A DNA stretch of 11,006 bases, from assembly GCA_029266815.1 (NCBI GenBank), contig JAQSWC010000120.1:1-11006 (forward strand), written 5' to 3'. Numbering within the stretch: position 1 is the stretch's first letter; every line of letters starts with the position of its first letter. Below, in pieces: positions 1-6,878 of this stretch. This stretch comes from Paucimonas sp. Its GTDB lineage: Bacteria > Pseudomonadota > Gammaproteobacteria > Burkholderiales > Burkholderiaceae_D. The position numbers were made by a program, and so were the translations under genes. The notes beneath the pieces were generated by a model. It was not told the origin of the DNA. It did no database searches and saw nothing but the letters and a program-made list of their open reading frames with translations.

Positions 1-2
1 GC

Positions 3-851
3 TCTACCGGCTATTTCGAGGTTGGTGGCGGAACAGCGGCAAATGCGGCGGTGGCGGTTGCCCGTCTGGGCGGCAATGTCGCCTACTGGGGCCGCGCCGG
101 AAACGATAGCGCGGGCCACACAATGAAGCGCGACTTGGCGGCATACAACATCGACGTCACCAACTTCAAATTGTGCGATGGCGCGAAGTCCTCCATTTCC
201 GCAGTGCTGGTCGCACGCGACGGCGAACGCATGATCGTCAACTTCCGTGGCGAGGGTTTGCCCGACTCCACCGTTTGGTTGCCGCTCGACGAAGTCAAGG
301 AAGCGAAAGCCGTGCATGCGGATATCCGCTGGGTGTCTGGCACTAAGACTATTTTCACTGCAGCGCGCGCAGCCGGCATACCCACCGTTCTGGACGGCGA
401 GATTGCCGAGGAAACTGCCTACGCGGCCGTGCTGCCCCTGACGGATCACGCCATTTTCTCCGAGCCAGGTTTGCGCGCCTTCGCAGGCGAAAAAACGCTA
501 ACGCAGGCTGGCTACGTTGCGGCGCTGGAAAAGTTGCGCAACCTTGGTTGCGCGGTGGCTGCGGTCACTCGCGGCGACCACGGGATTCTCTGGCTGGACA
601 AGGACGGCATGCATACGCAGGCCTCTTTCCCTGTCGAGGTAGTCGATACCACCGGCGCGGGCGATGTGTTCCATGGCGCCTATGCCTTGGCCATCGGTGA
701 AGGTTGCACGGTCGCAGAGTCCATGCGTTTTTCCAGTGCGGTATCCGCACTCAAGTGCACACGCCAAGGTGGACGTGCCGGCATTCCGACGCGAGCGGAA
801 GTCAATGCCTTCCTTGCCAGCCGCCAGCAGGAACCAGTGCCTGCGCTGTAA
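3..851 (+). CDS. PfkB-family sugar kinase, YihV-like, 5' end cut by window
   Basis: This is a cytoplasmic ATP-dependent carbohydrate kinase of the PfkB/ribokinase family. The frame is open from base 3 with no start codon, so 282 C-terminal residues are visible and only the first 30 or so are missing. Both family signatures are present: an N-terminal glycine/alanine-rich stretch reading GGGTAANAAVAVARLGG, and near the C-terminus DTTGAGDVFHGA, where the GAGD aspartate is the catalytic base and the loop forms the anion hole. The motifs AKSSISAV, FSEPGL, ALKCTR and GGRAGIP match what I remember of E. coli YihV (sulfofructose kinase) better than ribokinase or fructokinase. The true substrate cannot be read here, and no sulfoglycolysis partner lies in view. 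A GTG at 51 could be mistaken for a start, but signature 1 begins upstream of it. The gene ends 16 bases before a strong terminator. Confidence 0.9.
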   Translation, partial: STGYFEVGGGTAANAAVAVARLGGNVAYWGRAGNDSAGHTMKRDLAAYNIDVTNFKLCDGAKSSISAVLVARDGERMIVNFRGEGLPDSTVWLPLDEVKEAKAVHADIRWVSGTKTIFTAARAAGIPTVLDGEIAEETAYAAVLPLTDHAIFSEPGLRAFAGEKTLTQAGYVAALEKLRNLGCAVAAVTRGDHGILWLDKDGMHTQASFPVEVVDTTGAGDVFHGAYALAIGEGCTVAESMRFSSAVSALKCTRQGGRAGIPTRAEVNAFLASRQQEPVPAL

Positions 852-867
852 TCGGACGAGCAGCAGT

Positions 868-904
868 AAAACAAAAAAGCCCGCAACGCGGGCTTTTTTG
901 TTTT
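868..904. terminator. Bidirectional intrinsic terminator
   Basis: This is a perfect inverted repeat of 17 base pairs around a three-base loop (AAC, 885-887). The GC core GCCCGC/GCGGGC is flanked by an A-run on the left and a T-run on the right, so each strand reads as a GC hairpin followed by U residues. It lies between the convergent kinase and permease genes and should end transcription from both sides. Confidence 0.93.
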
Positions 905-929
905 CCTCTTCTCCGGGTATCTGAACCGC

Positions 930-2888
930 TTATACCTTCATCGGCAAAATCACCATCTGCAGGCCCTTGAAGTGCAGTCTGCGCTGGATGGCCAATGCAG
1001 CCTGGTTGTGAAGCAGGCGGGTAAACCAGTTATCTTGCGCAAATACCAGCTTGCTGGTGAAGAAAATCGCGTTCGGGTATTCACTGCTGATTGTCTCGCT
1101 CAGCTTGATCACTTCGTCTACTACATCTGTGCCGAAGCCTAGATAGGCTGAAGATGCCATGCCATGGCTATGACAGAAATCCACGAAGAACTTCAGCGTT
1201 GCGTTGGCTTCCGCACGCATGTTTTCAACCGCTCCTTCACCCCCATACACATGCACATCGACCGTGCGCGCGTTGACGAAGATGAAGTTCTTGAAATGGC
1301 CAGGGAACATCCGCTGCACCCATAAAAGTGCATGCAATCCGCCACCGCGAGAGGTACCGACAATGAATACCGCCGTCTGGTCTTCCGGGTTCGGATCGAC
1401 CGTACCGACGTGAGGACCGAACGGCTGGTTCGCGAACACCTGATCGACTTCATGGATTGCCTCCTTGGTGTCGCGATAGTGATTACGGATATAGATGCAT
1501 AGCGCGGCAATTGCGGCCATGATTACTGCAGCAGCCCATGCTCCCTGTGTAAATTTCTTTATGAAGAGAATGCAAAGTATGCTGCCGCAAATAAGGAAGC
1601 CCGTAAGCGACAGCAACAGCCGTCGTTTCCAGCGCTTGGACTGTCCGCGATGCCGCCACCAGTACAAGCATAGTCCGAGCAGGGAAATCGCGAACGTGAG
1701 AAACACAGATACCGAATACAGCACCACGAGCAGGTGCACGCTACCCTTGGTCCAGAACAGAATGGCCAATGCTGCAACGCCCATCACCAGAATACCGTTC
1801 TCGGTCACCAGCCTGGTCGAGAGATAACGGAATTTATGCGGCACCCAGGAATCGGTCGCCATGTTGGACAGCACTGCAGGTCCGCCGAGAAAACCGGTGT
1901 TCGCGGCGACAAAAAGCAGGCCCGCCTCGAAGATGAGAACAATCATCAGCACCAGCTTGTTTCCCACCTCCCCGAAACCGATGCTCTCGATGATCGCCTT
2001 GAAAGTAGAAGCGTTGAGCGTCTCGCCCTGCACAGGAACGGCGTTCCAGAGCAGGTAGAGAAGAATGATTCCGCTTGCCATGAATGCCAGCGACAGGGCC
2101 ATGTAAATCATCGTCATCTTGCCTGTATGCACACGCGGCTCGGCAAGTATATTGACGTTATTCGACACCGCTTCCAGTCCCGTATAAGTGCCGCCGCCCT
2201 GCGAATACGCGAGAAGCAGCATGCCGGCGACCCCGATCCAGCCGATATCGCTCGCCAATATGGTGGTCTCGGTGATCGTATTCGGCACCAGATCCGGAAG
2301 ATTCGACGCATGCGCGATGATGCCGTAGACGATCAGGAAGACATGGGTAACAACAAAACCCAGGAAGATCGGCAGCAAGACCTTGATCGCTTCCTTCATG
2401 CCTCGTAGATTCAGGATGATCAGCAACGCGATGATCAACGCCTCGGCCCAGATCTTGTAAGGATGAAACCCAAGTGGCAGCATGGAGAATACGGCATCGA
2501 CGCCGGACGCAATCGAGATCGCGATCGTCAGCACATAGTCGAGAATCAGCGCACATCCCGCCAACAGCCCCATGTAAGGACCGACCAGTTTCGTCGCCAC
2601 GCGGTATCCCCCACCGCCGGTGGGGAACAATTCAATCACCTGGTTATAGGCTAGCGCAATGATGAAAACCGTCACCGCCGTGGCGATCGCCATGTAAAGA
2701 CCGAGATGGGTATGCCCTCCGAGGGCACGGAAGGTCTCCTCTGGGCCGTAAGCTGAAGACGAAAGTCCGTCGGCTCCCAGTCCTACCCATGCCAGAAACG
2801 CCACCAGAGCCAGCGAATGACGCGTCTCGCTTTTCAGTGGATCGAGCGCCTTGCCGAGCACGATTTCCCGTATCTTTTTCTTCTCCAT
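930..2888 (-). CDS. KimA-like APC-superfamily permease with cytoplasmic C-terminal domain
   Basis: This is an inner-membrane transporter of the amino acid/polyamine/cation (APC) superfamily, 652 residues. Residues 24-470 are mostly hydrophobic and hold about 12 membrane segments. The first contains the unwound-helix motif GLGADGLSSSAYGPEE (36-51), and a conserved FPTGGGGY follows at 88-95. From about residue 500 to the end is a soluble alpha/beta domain (VFIVGTSRGGG, FIFVNAR) resembling the USP-like tail of KimA-type potassium importers. KimA imports K+ in Bacillus and is controlled by c-di-AMP. Whether this homologue carries K+ or an amino acid is unknown. The start at 2888 (MEKKKIREIV) is chosen over an in-frame ATG at 2996 because the 36 extra residues look non-homologous and their DNA holds this gene's promoter as well as the -35 of the tRNA promoter. 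GGGA just upstream of the ATG is a modest ribosome binding site. The gene is transcribed alone. Confidence 0.85.
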   Translation of the reverse strand: MEKKKIREIVLGKALDPLKSETRHSLALVAFLAWVGLGADGLSSSAYGPEETFRALGGHTHLGLYMAIATAVTVFIIALAYNQVIELFPTGGGGYRVATKLVGPYMGLLAGCALILDYVLTIAISIASGVDAVFSMLPLGFHPYKIWAEALIIALLIILNLRGMKEAIKVLLPIFLGFVVTHVFLIVYGIIAHASNLPDLVPNTITETTILASDIGWIGVAGMLLLAYSQGGGTYTGLEAVSNNVNILAEPRVHTGKMTMIYMALSLAFMASGIILLYLLWNAVPVQGETLNASTFKAIIESIGFGEVGNKLVLMIVLIFEAGLLFVAANTGFLGGPAVLSNMATDSWVPHKFRYLSTRLVTENGILVMGVAALAILFWTKGSVHLLVVLYSVSVFLTFAISLLGLCLYWWRHRGQSKRWKRRLLLSLTGFLICGSILCILFIKKFTQGAWAAAVIMAAIAALCIYIRNHYRDTKEAIHEVDQVFANQPFGPHVGTVDPNPEDQTAVFIVGTSRGGGLHALLWVQRMFPGHFKNFIFVNARTVDVHVYGGEGAVENMRAEANATLKFFVDFCHSHGMASSAYLGFGTDVVDEVIKLSETISSEYPNAIFFTSKLVFAQDNWFTRLLHNQAALAIQRRLHFKGLQMVILPMKV

Positions 2889-2929
2889 GTTCCCAGCCGT
2901 GAATGGCACCCTTTCCGAACAAGGTGGCG

Positions 2930-2959
2930 ATGATACGCGCTTCCCTCGTTGAATGACAA
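2930..2959 (-). promoter_or_regulatory. Sigma-70 promoter of the permease gene
   Basis: On the minus strand, TTGTCA (2954-2959) and TATCAT (2930-2935) are separated by 18 bases, each hexamer matching five of six consensus positions. The predicted start near 2923 gives a leader of about 35 bases before the ATG at 2888. No operator is evident. Confidence 0.65.
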
Positions 2960-2979
2960 TTTCAAATCTTTTTCGCTTG

Positions 2980-3008
2980 TTGCTCGCCTTCCTCAAATCA
3001 GCGATAAT
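2980..3008 (+). promoter_or_regulatory. Sigma-70 promoter of tRNA-Leu
   Basis: TTGCTC (2980-2985), a 17-base spacer and GATAAT (3003-3008) lie just upstream of the tRNA. The stretch between the -10 and the predicted start near 3015 is GC-rich (GTCCCGCG). Such a discriminator is typical of stable-RNA promoters under stringent control. That last point is inference from the base composition. Confidence 0.65.
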
Positions 3009-3020
3009 ACGTCCCGCGTT

Positions 3021-3107
3021 GCCGAGATGGCGGAATAGGTAGACGCACGGGACTCAAAATCCCGCGCTGGAGACAGCGTGCCGGTTCGATTCCGGCTCTC
3101 GGCACCA
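3021..3107 (+). tRNA. tRNA-Leu, anticodon CAA
   Basis: This is an 87-base class II tRNA with the CCA end encoded (3105-3107) and discriminator A at 3104, as expected for leucine. The acceptor stem is GCCGAGA (3021-3027) with TCTCGGC (3097-3103). The anticodon stem CGGGA/TCCCG encloses the loop CTCAAAA, which places anticodon CAA at 3055-3057, reading UUG codons. A long variable arm (GCTG/CAGC) and a T-arm with loop TTCGATT complete the cloverleaf. It is a single gene with its own promoter and terminator. The antisense strand is open but is not a gene. Confidence 0.97.
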
Positions 3108-3147
3108 GCAAAAAGCGCACCCATGGAGGTGCGTTTTTTATTGCTGG
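3105..3147 (+). terminator. Intrinsic terminator of tRNA-Leu
   Basis: CGCACC (3116-3121) pairs with GGTGCG (3128-3133) around a six-base loop and is followed by six T residues (3134-3139), with A residues opposite them on the left. An outer arm, CCAGCAA (3105-3111) with TTGCTGG (3141-3147), could lengthen the stem. It would include the CCA end of the tRNA itself. Confidence 0.85.
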
Positions 3148-3460
3148 ACGTACATTTCTCTTTTACGGCTAAAGAAACAAGCACGCTAGTGCACCTTGCC
3201 ACTCCTGATGCCCTGTCTGGCGTTGAAATATAAGCACGCAAGCTGACTTGCTGCTGACAAGTGGGTTCGGGTGTGCCGAAGCCCAGTTTCAATAACTGCG
3301 TCTACCGGCATGCTCCATGTAAAGGGCTTTGCCGGAATCGATTCGATCGATTGATCGGCTAACAGACTTGAGCAATTTATATCCTCCAGGCTCAGTCCGC
3401 ATATAATGCTTGCGGGTATCCGTTCCTCTATAGTCCAGCGTCTTCACTGACCATAAAACT
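3148..3460. other. Gene-free stretch between tRNA-Leu and the 5'-nucleotidase
   Basis: I see no convincing gene in these 313 bases. They contain an inverted repeat CCGGCA/TGCCGG (3305-3310 and 3330-3335, 19-base loop), a short run of ATCGATT-like repeats around 3337-3360, and a perfect TATAAT at 3402-3407. No copy of the tRNA 3' end is visible, so there is no sign of an attachment site or an excised island. Confidence 0.6.
3402..3407 (+). promoter_or_regulatory. Possible -10 element of the 5'-nucleotidase gene
   Basis: This is a consensus TATAAT hexamer 53 bases before the ATG. No good -35 hexamer lies 16-18 bases upstream (ATATCC at 3379-3384), so the promoter may be weak or activator-dependent. 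A second, weaker candidate is TATAGT at 3429-3434. Confidence 0.4.
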
Positions 3461-4363
3461 ATGCCCGTTTCTCTCGACAATCTGCTTGTCGTTGGCATTT
3501 CCTCCCGTGCCCTTTTCGACCTTGAAGCCGAAGAAGCGATATTTCGCAATGAGGGGCTGGAGGCATACCGGCAGCATCAGTTGACGCACGAAAACGAAGT
3601 ACTCAAGCTGGGTGCCGGATTCGCATTGGTCAAGGCGCTGCTCAAACTCAACGCATTGACCCACAACCAGCGTTTCGTCGAAGTCGTGATCATGTCACGC
3701 AACTCGTCAGAAACCTCGATGCGAATTTTTAATTCGATCGAACACTACGGCCTGGACATCACGCGCGCGGCGCTGTCGGGCGGCGCATCGCTCACTCCGT
3801 ATCTGAAAGCGTTCAACGTCAGTCTCTTTCTGTCGCTGCATGAGGACGACGTGCAGGCTGCCGTGGACTCGGGAGTGGCTGCCGCCCTGCTGTATCAGAA
3901 GCCGGAAAATGTAATGGAAGAGCTGGACCAGATCCGCATTGCGTTCGACGGCGATGCCGTCATCTTTTCCGACGAGTCGGAGCGCATCTTCCAGGAGCAA
4001 GGCATCGAAGCATTCGAGCGACATGAGCGGGAAAATGCAAAGAAACCGCTGCCTGCGGGACCTTTTGCGCGCCTGCTGAAGGCGCTGTCATTCATCCAGA
4101 AGAACCTCACCACGCTCGGCAGCCACCGCACGCCGATCCGCACCGCGCTCGTCACAGCGAGATCCTCGCCTGCGCATGAGCGCGTCATCCGGACGCTGCG
4201 CGCTTGGGAAGTGGCAATAGACGAAACCTTTTTCATGGGGGGCGTCGCCAAATCGGACGTGCTGGCGGCCTTCAAGCCGCATATGTATTTCGACGACCAA
4301 GTCGGTCATTGCGACCGTGCCGCGCTTTACGTGCCCACAGGCCGGGTACCGATCAGGCAGTAG
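3461..4363 (+). CDS. Cytosolic 5'-nucleotidase, cN-I family
   Basis: This is a predicted soluble phosphatase that removes phosphate from nucleoside 5'-monophosphates. It has 300 residues, about the usual size for bacterial cN-I (5'-nucleotidase, Pfam 5-nucleotidase) proteins. The four HAD-fold motifs appear in order in the C-terminal half: DGDAV at 163-167 (D163 nucleophile, D165 acid/base), T232 in LVTARSS, K264 in GGVAKSD, and the metal-binding pair D278-D279 in YFDDQ. The N-terminal half (about 9-145) looks like a degenerate second copy of the same fold: the IF-x3-G-x-EA, FA-x2-KAL and GG-x9-AF patterns recur, but SxR replaces DxD and Leu replaces the lysine. The start is set by the family-like opening (VVGISSRALF from residue 10). 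No Shine-Dalgarno sequence is visible. The gene stands alone and converges on maeB. The precise nucleotide preference is unknown. Confidence 0.88.
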   Translation: MPVSLDNLLVVGISSRALFDLEAEEAIFRNEGLEAYRQHQLTHENEVLKLGAGFALVKALLKLNALTHNQRFVEVVIMSRNSSETSMRIFNSIEHYGLDITRAALSGGASLTPYLKAFNVSLFLSLHEDDVQAAVDSGVAAALLYQKPENVMEELDQIRIAFDGDAVIFSDESERIFQEQGIEAFERHERENAKKPLPAGPFARLLKALSFIQKNLTTLGSHRTPIRTALVTARSSPAHERVIRTLRAWEVAIDETFFMGGVAKSDVLAAFKPHMYFDDQVGHCDRAALYVPTGRVPIRQ

Positions 4364-4431
4364 AACGATGTGCTCGCTGCAGAGCCTCTTACTCAGAAGC
4401 TCCGGCGCCTCATAGAAGTCAGTGCGTCAAC

Positions 4432-6588
4432 TTATCTTTCGGACACCGCATCGACCACGCACAAGGCAGTCATATTAACGATACGCCTCACGGTCGCCGA
4501 GGGAGTCAGGATATGAACCGGCTTGGCACATCCCAGCAACACAGGTCCGACTGCAATGCCATTTCCGGCAGTGGTTTTAAGCAGGTTATAGGAAATATTC
4601 GCTGCGTCGATATTCGGCATGATGAGCAGGTTCGCGTCACCTTTCAGCGTTGAATCCGGCATAGTTTGTTGCAGGACGACGGGATCCAGCGCGGCATCAC
4701 CGTGCATTTCGCCGTCCACTTCGAGGCCGGGCGCCATCTGTCGCAGCAATTCCAGTACTTTCCGCATCTTCTGCGCCGAGTCGCTGTTGCTGCTGCCGAA
4801 ATTGGAGTGCGACAAAAGTGCGGCGCGCGGCTTCAAGCCAAAGCGGCGCATCTCCTCTGCTGCCAGCATGGTGATCTCGGCAAGCTGCTCGGCGGTGGGG
4901 TCTTCGTTGACATGCGTATCGACCAGCACGAGATGGCGGTCAGTCAGCACTAGCCCGTTCATGGCTGCGTAGACGTTGACGCCATCGCGCTTGCCCAGGA
5001 CTTGATCAATGTAATGCAGGTGAAGTCCCGTCGTGCCGTAAGTGCCGCAGATCATGCCGTCTGCATCATCCTTGTGAATCATCATGGCGCCGATCAGCGT
5101 ATGCCGCCGGCGCATCTCGAGCTTGGCGTACTGCTCCGTGATGCCCTTGCGGTTGGTCATCTTCAGATACGTCTGCCAGTAATCGCGATAGCGCTCATCG
5201 TATTCTGGATTGGTGACGAGGAAGTCGACGTCCGGTTTCAGACGCAGCCCGAATTTCTTGATGCGCTGTTCCAGCACGGCCGGGCGCCCAATCAATATCG
5301 GCTTCGCGAGGTTCTCGTCCACCACGATCTGCACGGCACGAAGCACCCGCTCTTCCTCGCCTTCCGCGAAGACGATGCGCTTCCTCGCTGCGGGTGCTTT
5401 CTTCGCGATCTGGAAGATCGGCTTCATGAAGGTGCCACTGCGATAGACGAATTGCTGCAGCTTGTCGACGTAAGCCTGCATGTCCGGGATCGGTCGCGAC
5501 GCCACACCGGAATCCTGCGCCGCCTGCGCAACGGCGGGCGCAATCTTGATCATCAGGCGGGGATCAAACGGCTTGGGAATCACATACTCAGGGCCGAACG
5601 AAAGATTGCTGATGCCGTAGGCGGTAGCGACGATGTCCGACTGCTCTGCCTGCGCCAAGTCCGCAATCGCATGCACAGTAGCGATTTCCATTTCGCGGGT
5701 GATCGTGGTGGCGCCCGAATCGAGCGCACCGCGGAAAATATACGGAAAGCACAGCACGTTGTTCACTTGATTCGGATAGTCCGAACGGCCGGTGGCGATC
5801 ACTGCATCGTCGCGCACCAGCCGCACCTCTTCCGGAAGGATTTCCGGTGTGGGATTTGCCAGCGCCAGCACCAGCGGCCTGGGCGCCATTTTCGCTACCA
5901 TCTCCGGCTTCAACACGCCGCCGGCGGACAGGCCAAGAAAAATATCCGCCGCGGGAATCACTTCCGCCAAAGTGCGCGCCGAGGTCTCTTGTGCAAAGCG
6001 TTCCTTATCCGGATCCATTAGCTCCACACGCCCCTTGTAGACAACACCGGCCAAGTCGGTAACGAAAATGTTCTCGATAGGGAAACCGAGATCGACCAAC
6101 AGATCCAGGCAAGCGAGCGCCGCCGCACCAGCGCCGGATACCACCAGCTTGCACTGCCTGATGTCCTTGCCGACCACCTTCAGCCCGTTAAGTATCGCCG
6201 CGCCCACGATGATGGCCGTGCCGTGCTGGTCGTCATGAAAGACCGGAATCTTCATACGGCTGCGCAACTGCCGTTCTATATAGAAGCACTCCGGCGCCTT
6301 GATATCTTCAAGATTCACACCGCCAAAGGTGGGCTCCAGCGACGCGATGATGTCGCATAGCTTGTCGGGGTCGGATTCGTTGATCTCGATATCGAAGACG
6401 TCTATGCCGGCGAATTTTTTGAATAGAACGCCTTTGCCTTCCATCACGGGTTTGGCGGCCAGCGGCCCGATAAGTTGCTTTGTGGGAACGACGCTGATTT
6501 TTCCGGGGGTCGGGAATTCGTGATATTCGAGCGCTGCCAGTTTCAATTGTTGGCGAAGATCTTCCTGCTGCTTGCGGTCCGAAGCCAT
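4432..6588 (-). CDS. maeB: MaeB-type malic enzyme with an apparent internal in-frame deletion
   Basis: MaeB enzymes oxidatively decarboxylate malate to pyruvate with NADP+ and carry a C-terminal phosphotransacetylase-like domain that binds acetyl-CoA as a regulator. Here the Pta-like part (about 390-718) and most of the malic enzyme domain are intact: metal ligands in NLEDI (93-97) and HDDQHGTA (118-125), the nucleotide-binding GAGAAA (153-158), NPTPE (245-249) and SDYPNQVNN (269-277). The N-terminus is not: PTKQL (35-39) is followed directly by IGPLAAKPV. The roughly 50 residues normally between them, including AYSPGVA with the catalytic tyrosine and NGTAVLGLGN, are missing. The length, 718 against about 760-770 for relatives, fits this loss. 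The frame is otherwise clean. The malic enzyme activity is probably lost unless this is an assembly error. The start at 6588 (MASDRK) is chosen over an ATG at 6636 because AAGGGA lies at good spacing. Convergent with the 5'-nucleotidase; no terminator is seen in the 68-base gap. Confidence 0.9.
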   Translation of the reverse strand: MASDRKQQEDLRQQLKLAALEYHEFPTPGKISVVPTKQLIGPLAAKPVMEGKGVLFKKFAGIDVFDIEINESDPDKLCDIIASLEPTFGGVNLEDIKAPECFYIERQLRSRMKIPVFHDDQHGTAIIVGAAILNGLKVVGKDIRQCKLVVSGAGAAALACLDLLVDLGFPIENIFVTDLAGVVYKGRVELMDPDKERFAQETSARTLAEVIPAADIFLGLSAGGVLKPEMVAKMAPRPLVLALANPTPEILPEEVRLVRDDAVIATGRSDYPNQVNNVLCFPYIFRGALDSGATTITREMEIATVHAIADLAQAEQSDIVATAYGISNLSFGPEYVIPKPFDPRLMIKIAPAVAQAAQDSGVASRPIPDMQAYVDKLQQFVYRSGTFMKPIFQIAKKAPAARKRIVFAEGEEERVLRAVQIVVDENLAKPILIGRPAVLEQRIKKFGLRLKPDVDFLVTNPEYDERYRDYWQTYLKMTNRKGITEQYAKLEMRRRHTLIGAMMIHKDDADGMICGTYGTTGLHLHYIDQVLGKRDGVNVYAAMNGLVLTDRHLVLVDTHVNEDPTAEQLAEITMLAAEEMRRFGLKPRAALLSHSNFGSSNSDSAQKMRKVLELLRQMAPGLEVDGEMHGDAALDPVVLQQTMPDSTLKGDANLLIMPNIDAANISYNLLKTTAGNGIAVGPVLLGCAKPVHILTPSATVRRIVNMTALCVVDAVSER

Positions 6589-6617
6589 GATGAATTCCCT
6601 TTTCTGTTCTTTTGCCG

Positions 6618-6626
6618 ATTGTATCA
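6618..6626 (-). promoter_or_regulatory. Extended -10 promoter element of maeB
   Basis: The minus strand reads TGATACAAT, an extended -10 (TGn plus TACAAT), about 30 bases before the maeB ATG. It gives a leader of roughly 23 bases that contains the AAGGGA ribosome binding site. There is no recognisable -35, which extended -10 promoters can tolerate. A weaker alternative farther up is TTGAAA (6713-6718) with TAAGAT (6689-6694), 18 bases apart. The predicted start upstream of the ATG at 6636 is excluded by this promoter position. Confidence 0.5.
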
Positions 6627-6771
6627 GAGGGACCAAAAACGACTTTTAGCGACAAATGAATGCAAAACCGGCTTTTTTTAGAGCAAGTATCTTAAATATC
6701 GAAATCCAATTATTTCAAAGAACGAGTTTATTTTCGCTTCAGTTCACTGCAACGCATTAAAGCGGGGAGCG

Positions 6772-6785
6772 CATTGAGATCAATG
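6772..6785. repeat. Short dyad in the maeB-thiL intergenic region
   Basis: CATTGA and TCAATG form a perfect 6-bp dyad separated by two bases. It could be a regulator binding site between the divergent maeB and thiL genes, but it is short enough to occur by chance. The remaining sequence of this 290-base region shows only the promoter elements listed separately. Confidence 0.25.
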
Positions 6786-6866
6786 TTCAAGACAGGTCGC
6801 GCTGAAATACCCACTGCGTCCGCTTAATGACTTGCGCGGAGAAGGCAAGCAGGAAGCCGCCTTCGG

Positions 6867-6872
6867 TACAAT
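6867..6872 (+). promoter_or_regulatory. -10 element placed for leaderless thiL transcription
   Basis: TACAAT is followed by exactly six bases and then the thiL ATG at 6879. A transcript starting at the usual distance would begin on or next to the A of the ATG. No Shine-Dalgarno sequence precedes thiL, which fits. The -35 region (GGCAAG at 6844-6849) is poor. Confidence 0.45.
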
Positions 6873-6878
6873 CGCGCC

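Noticed and set aside
1734..2408. A 224-residue plus-strand open frame opposite the permease.
   Set aside because: Antisense shadow of membrane helices, with a His/Arg/Gln-rich composition and no recognisable domain.
2889..2996. N-terminal extension of the permease to the ATG at 2996.
   Set aside because: The extra 36 residues are basic and unlike the family, and the DNA contains the promoter elements for the permease and the -35 of the tRNA-Leu promoter.
2993..3292. A 99-residue minus-strand reading frame running through the tRNA-Leu locus.
   Set aside because: Its central part is the antisense translation of the tRNA itself, a common false gene call, and the rest spans the tRNA terminator and promoter. 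No ribosome binding site or family resemblance.
3021..3460. Integration site for an island at tRNA-Leu.
   Set aside because: No repeat of the tRNA 3' end and no integrase or mobile genes occur downstream in the window; core genes follow directly.
5002..6021. A 339-residue plus-strand open frame opposite maeB.
   Set aside because: It lies wholly antisense to well-conserved maeB codons, is rich in Arg, His and Gln without any motif, and is explained by codon bias of the coding strand.
6772..6785. FNR/Anr-type box upstream of maeB or thiL.
   Set aside because: The half sites TTGA and TCAA are separated by two bases, whereas an FNR box needs six between them.
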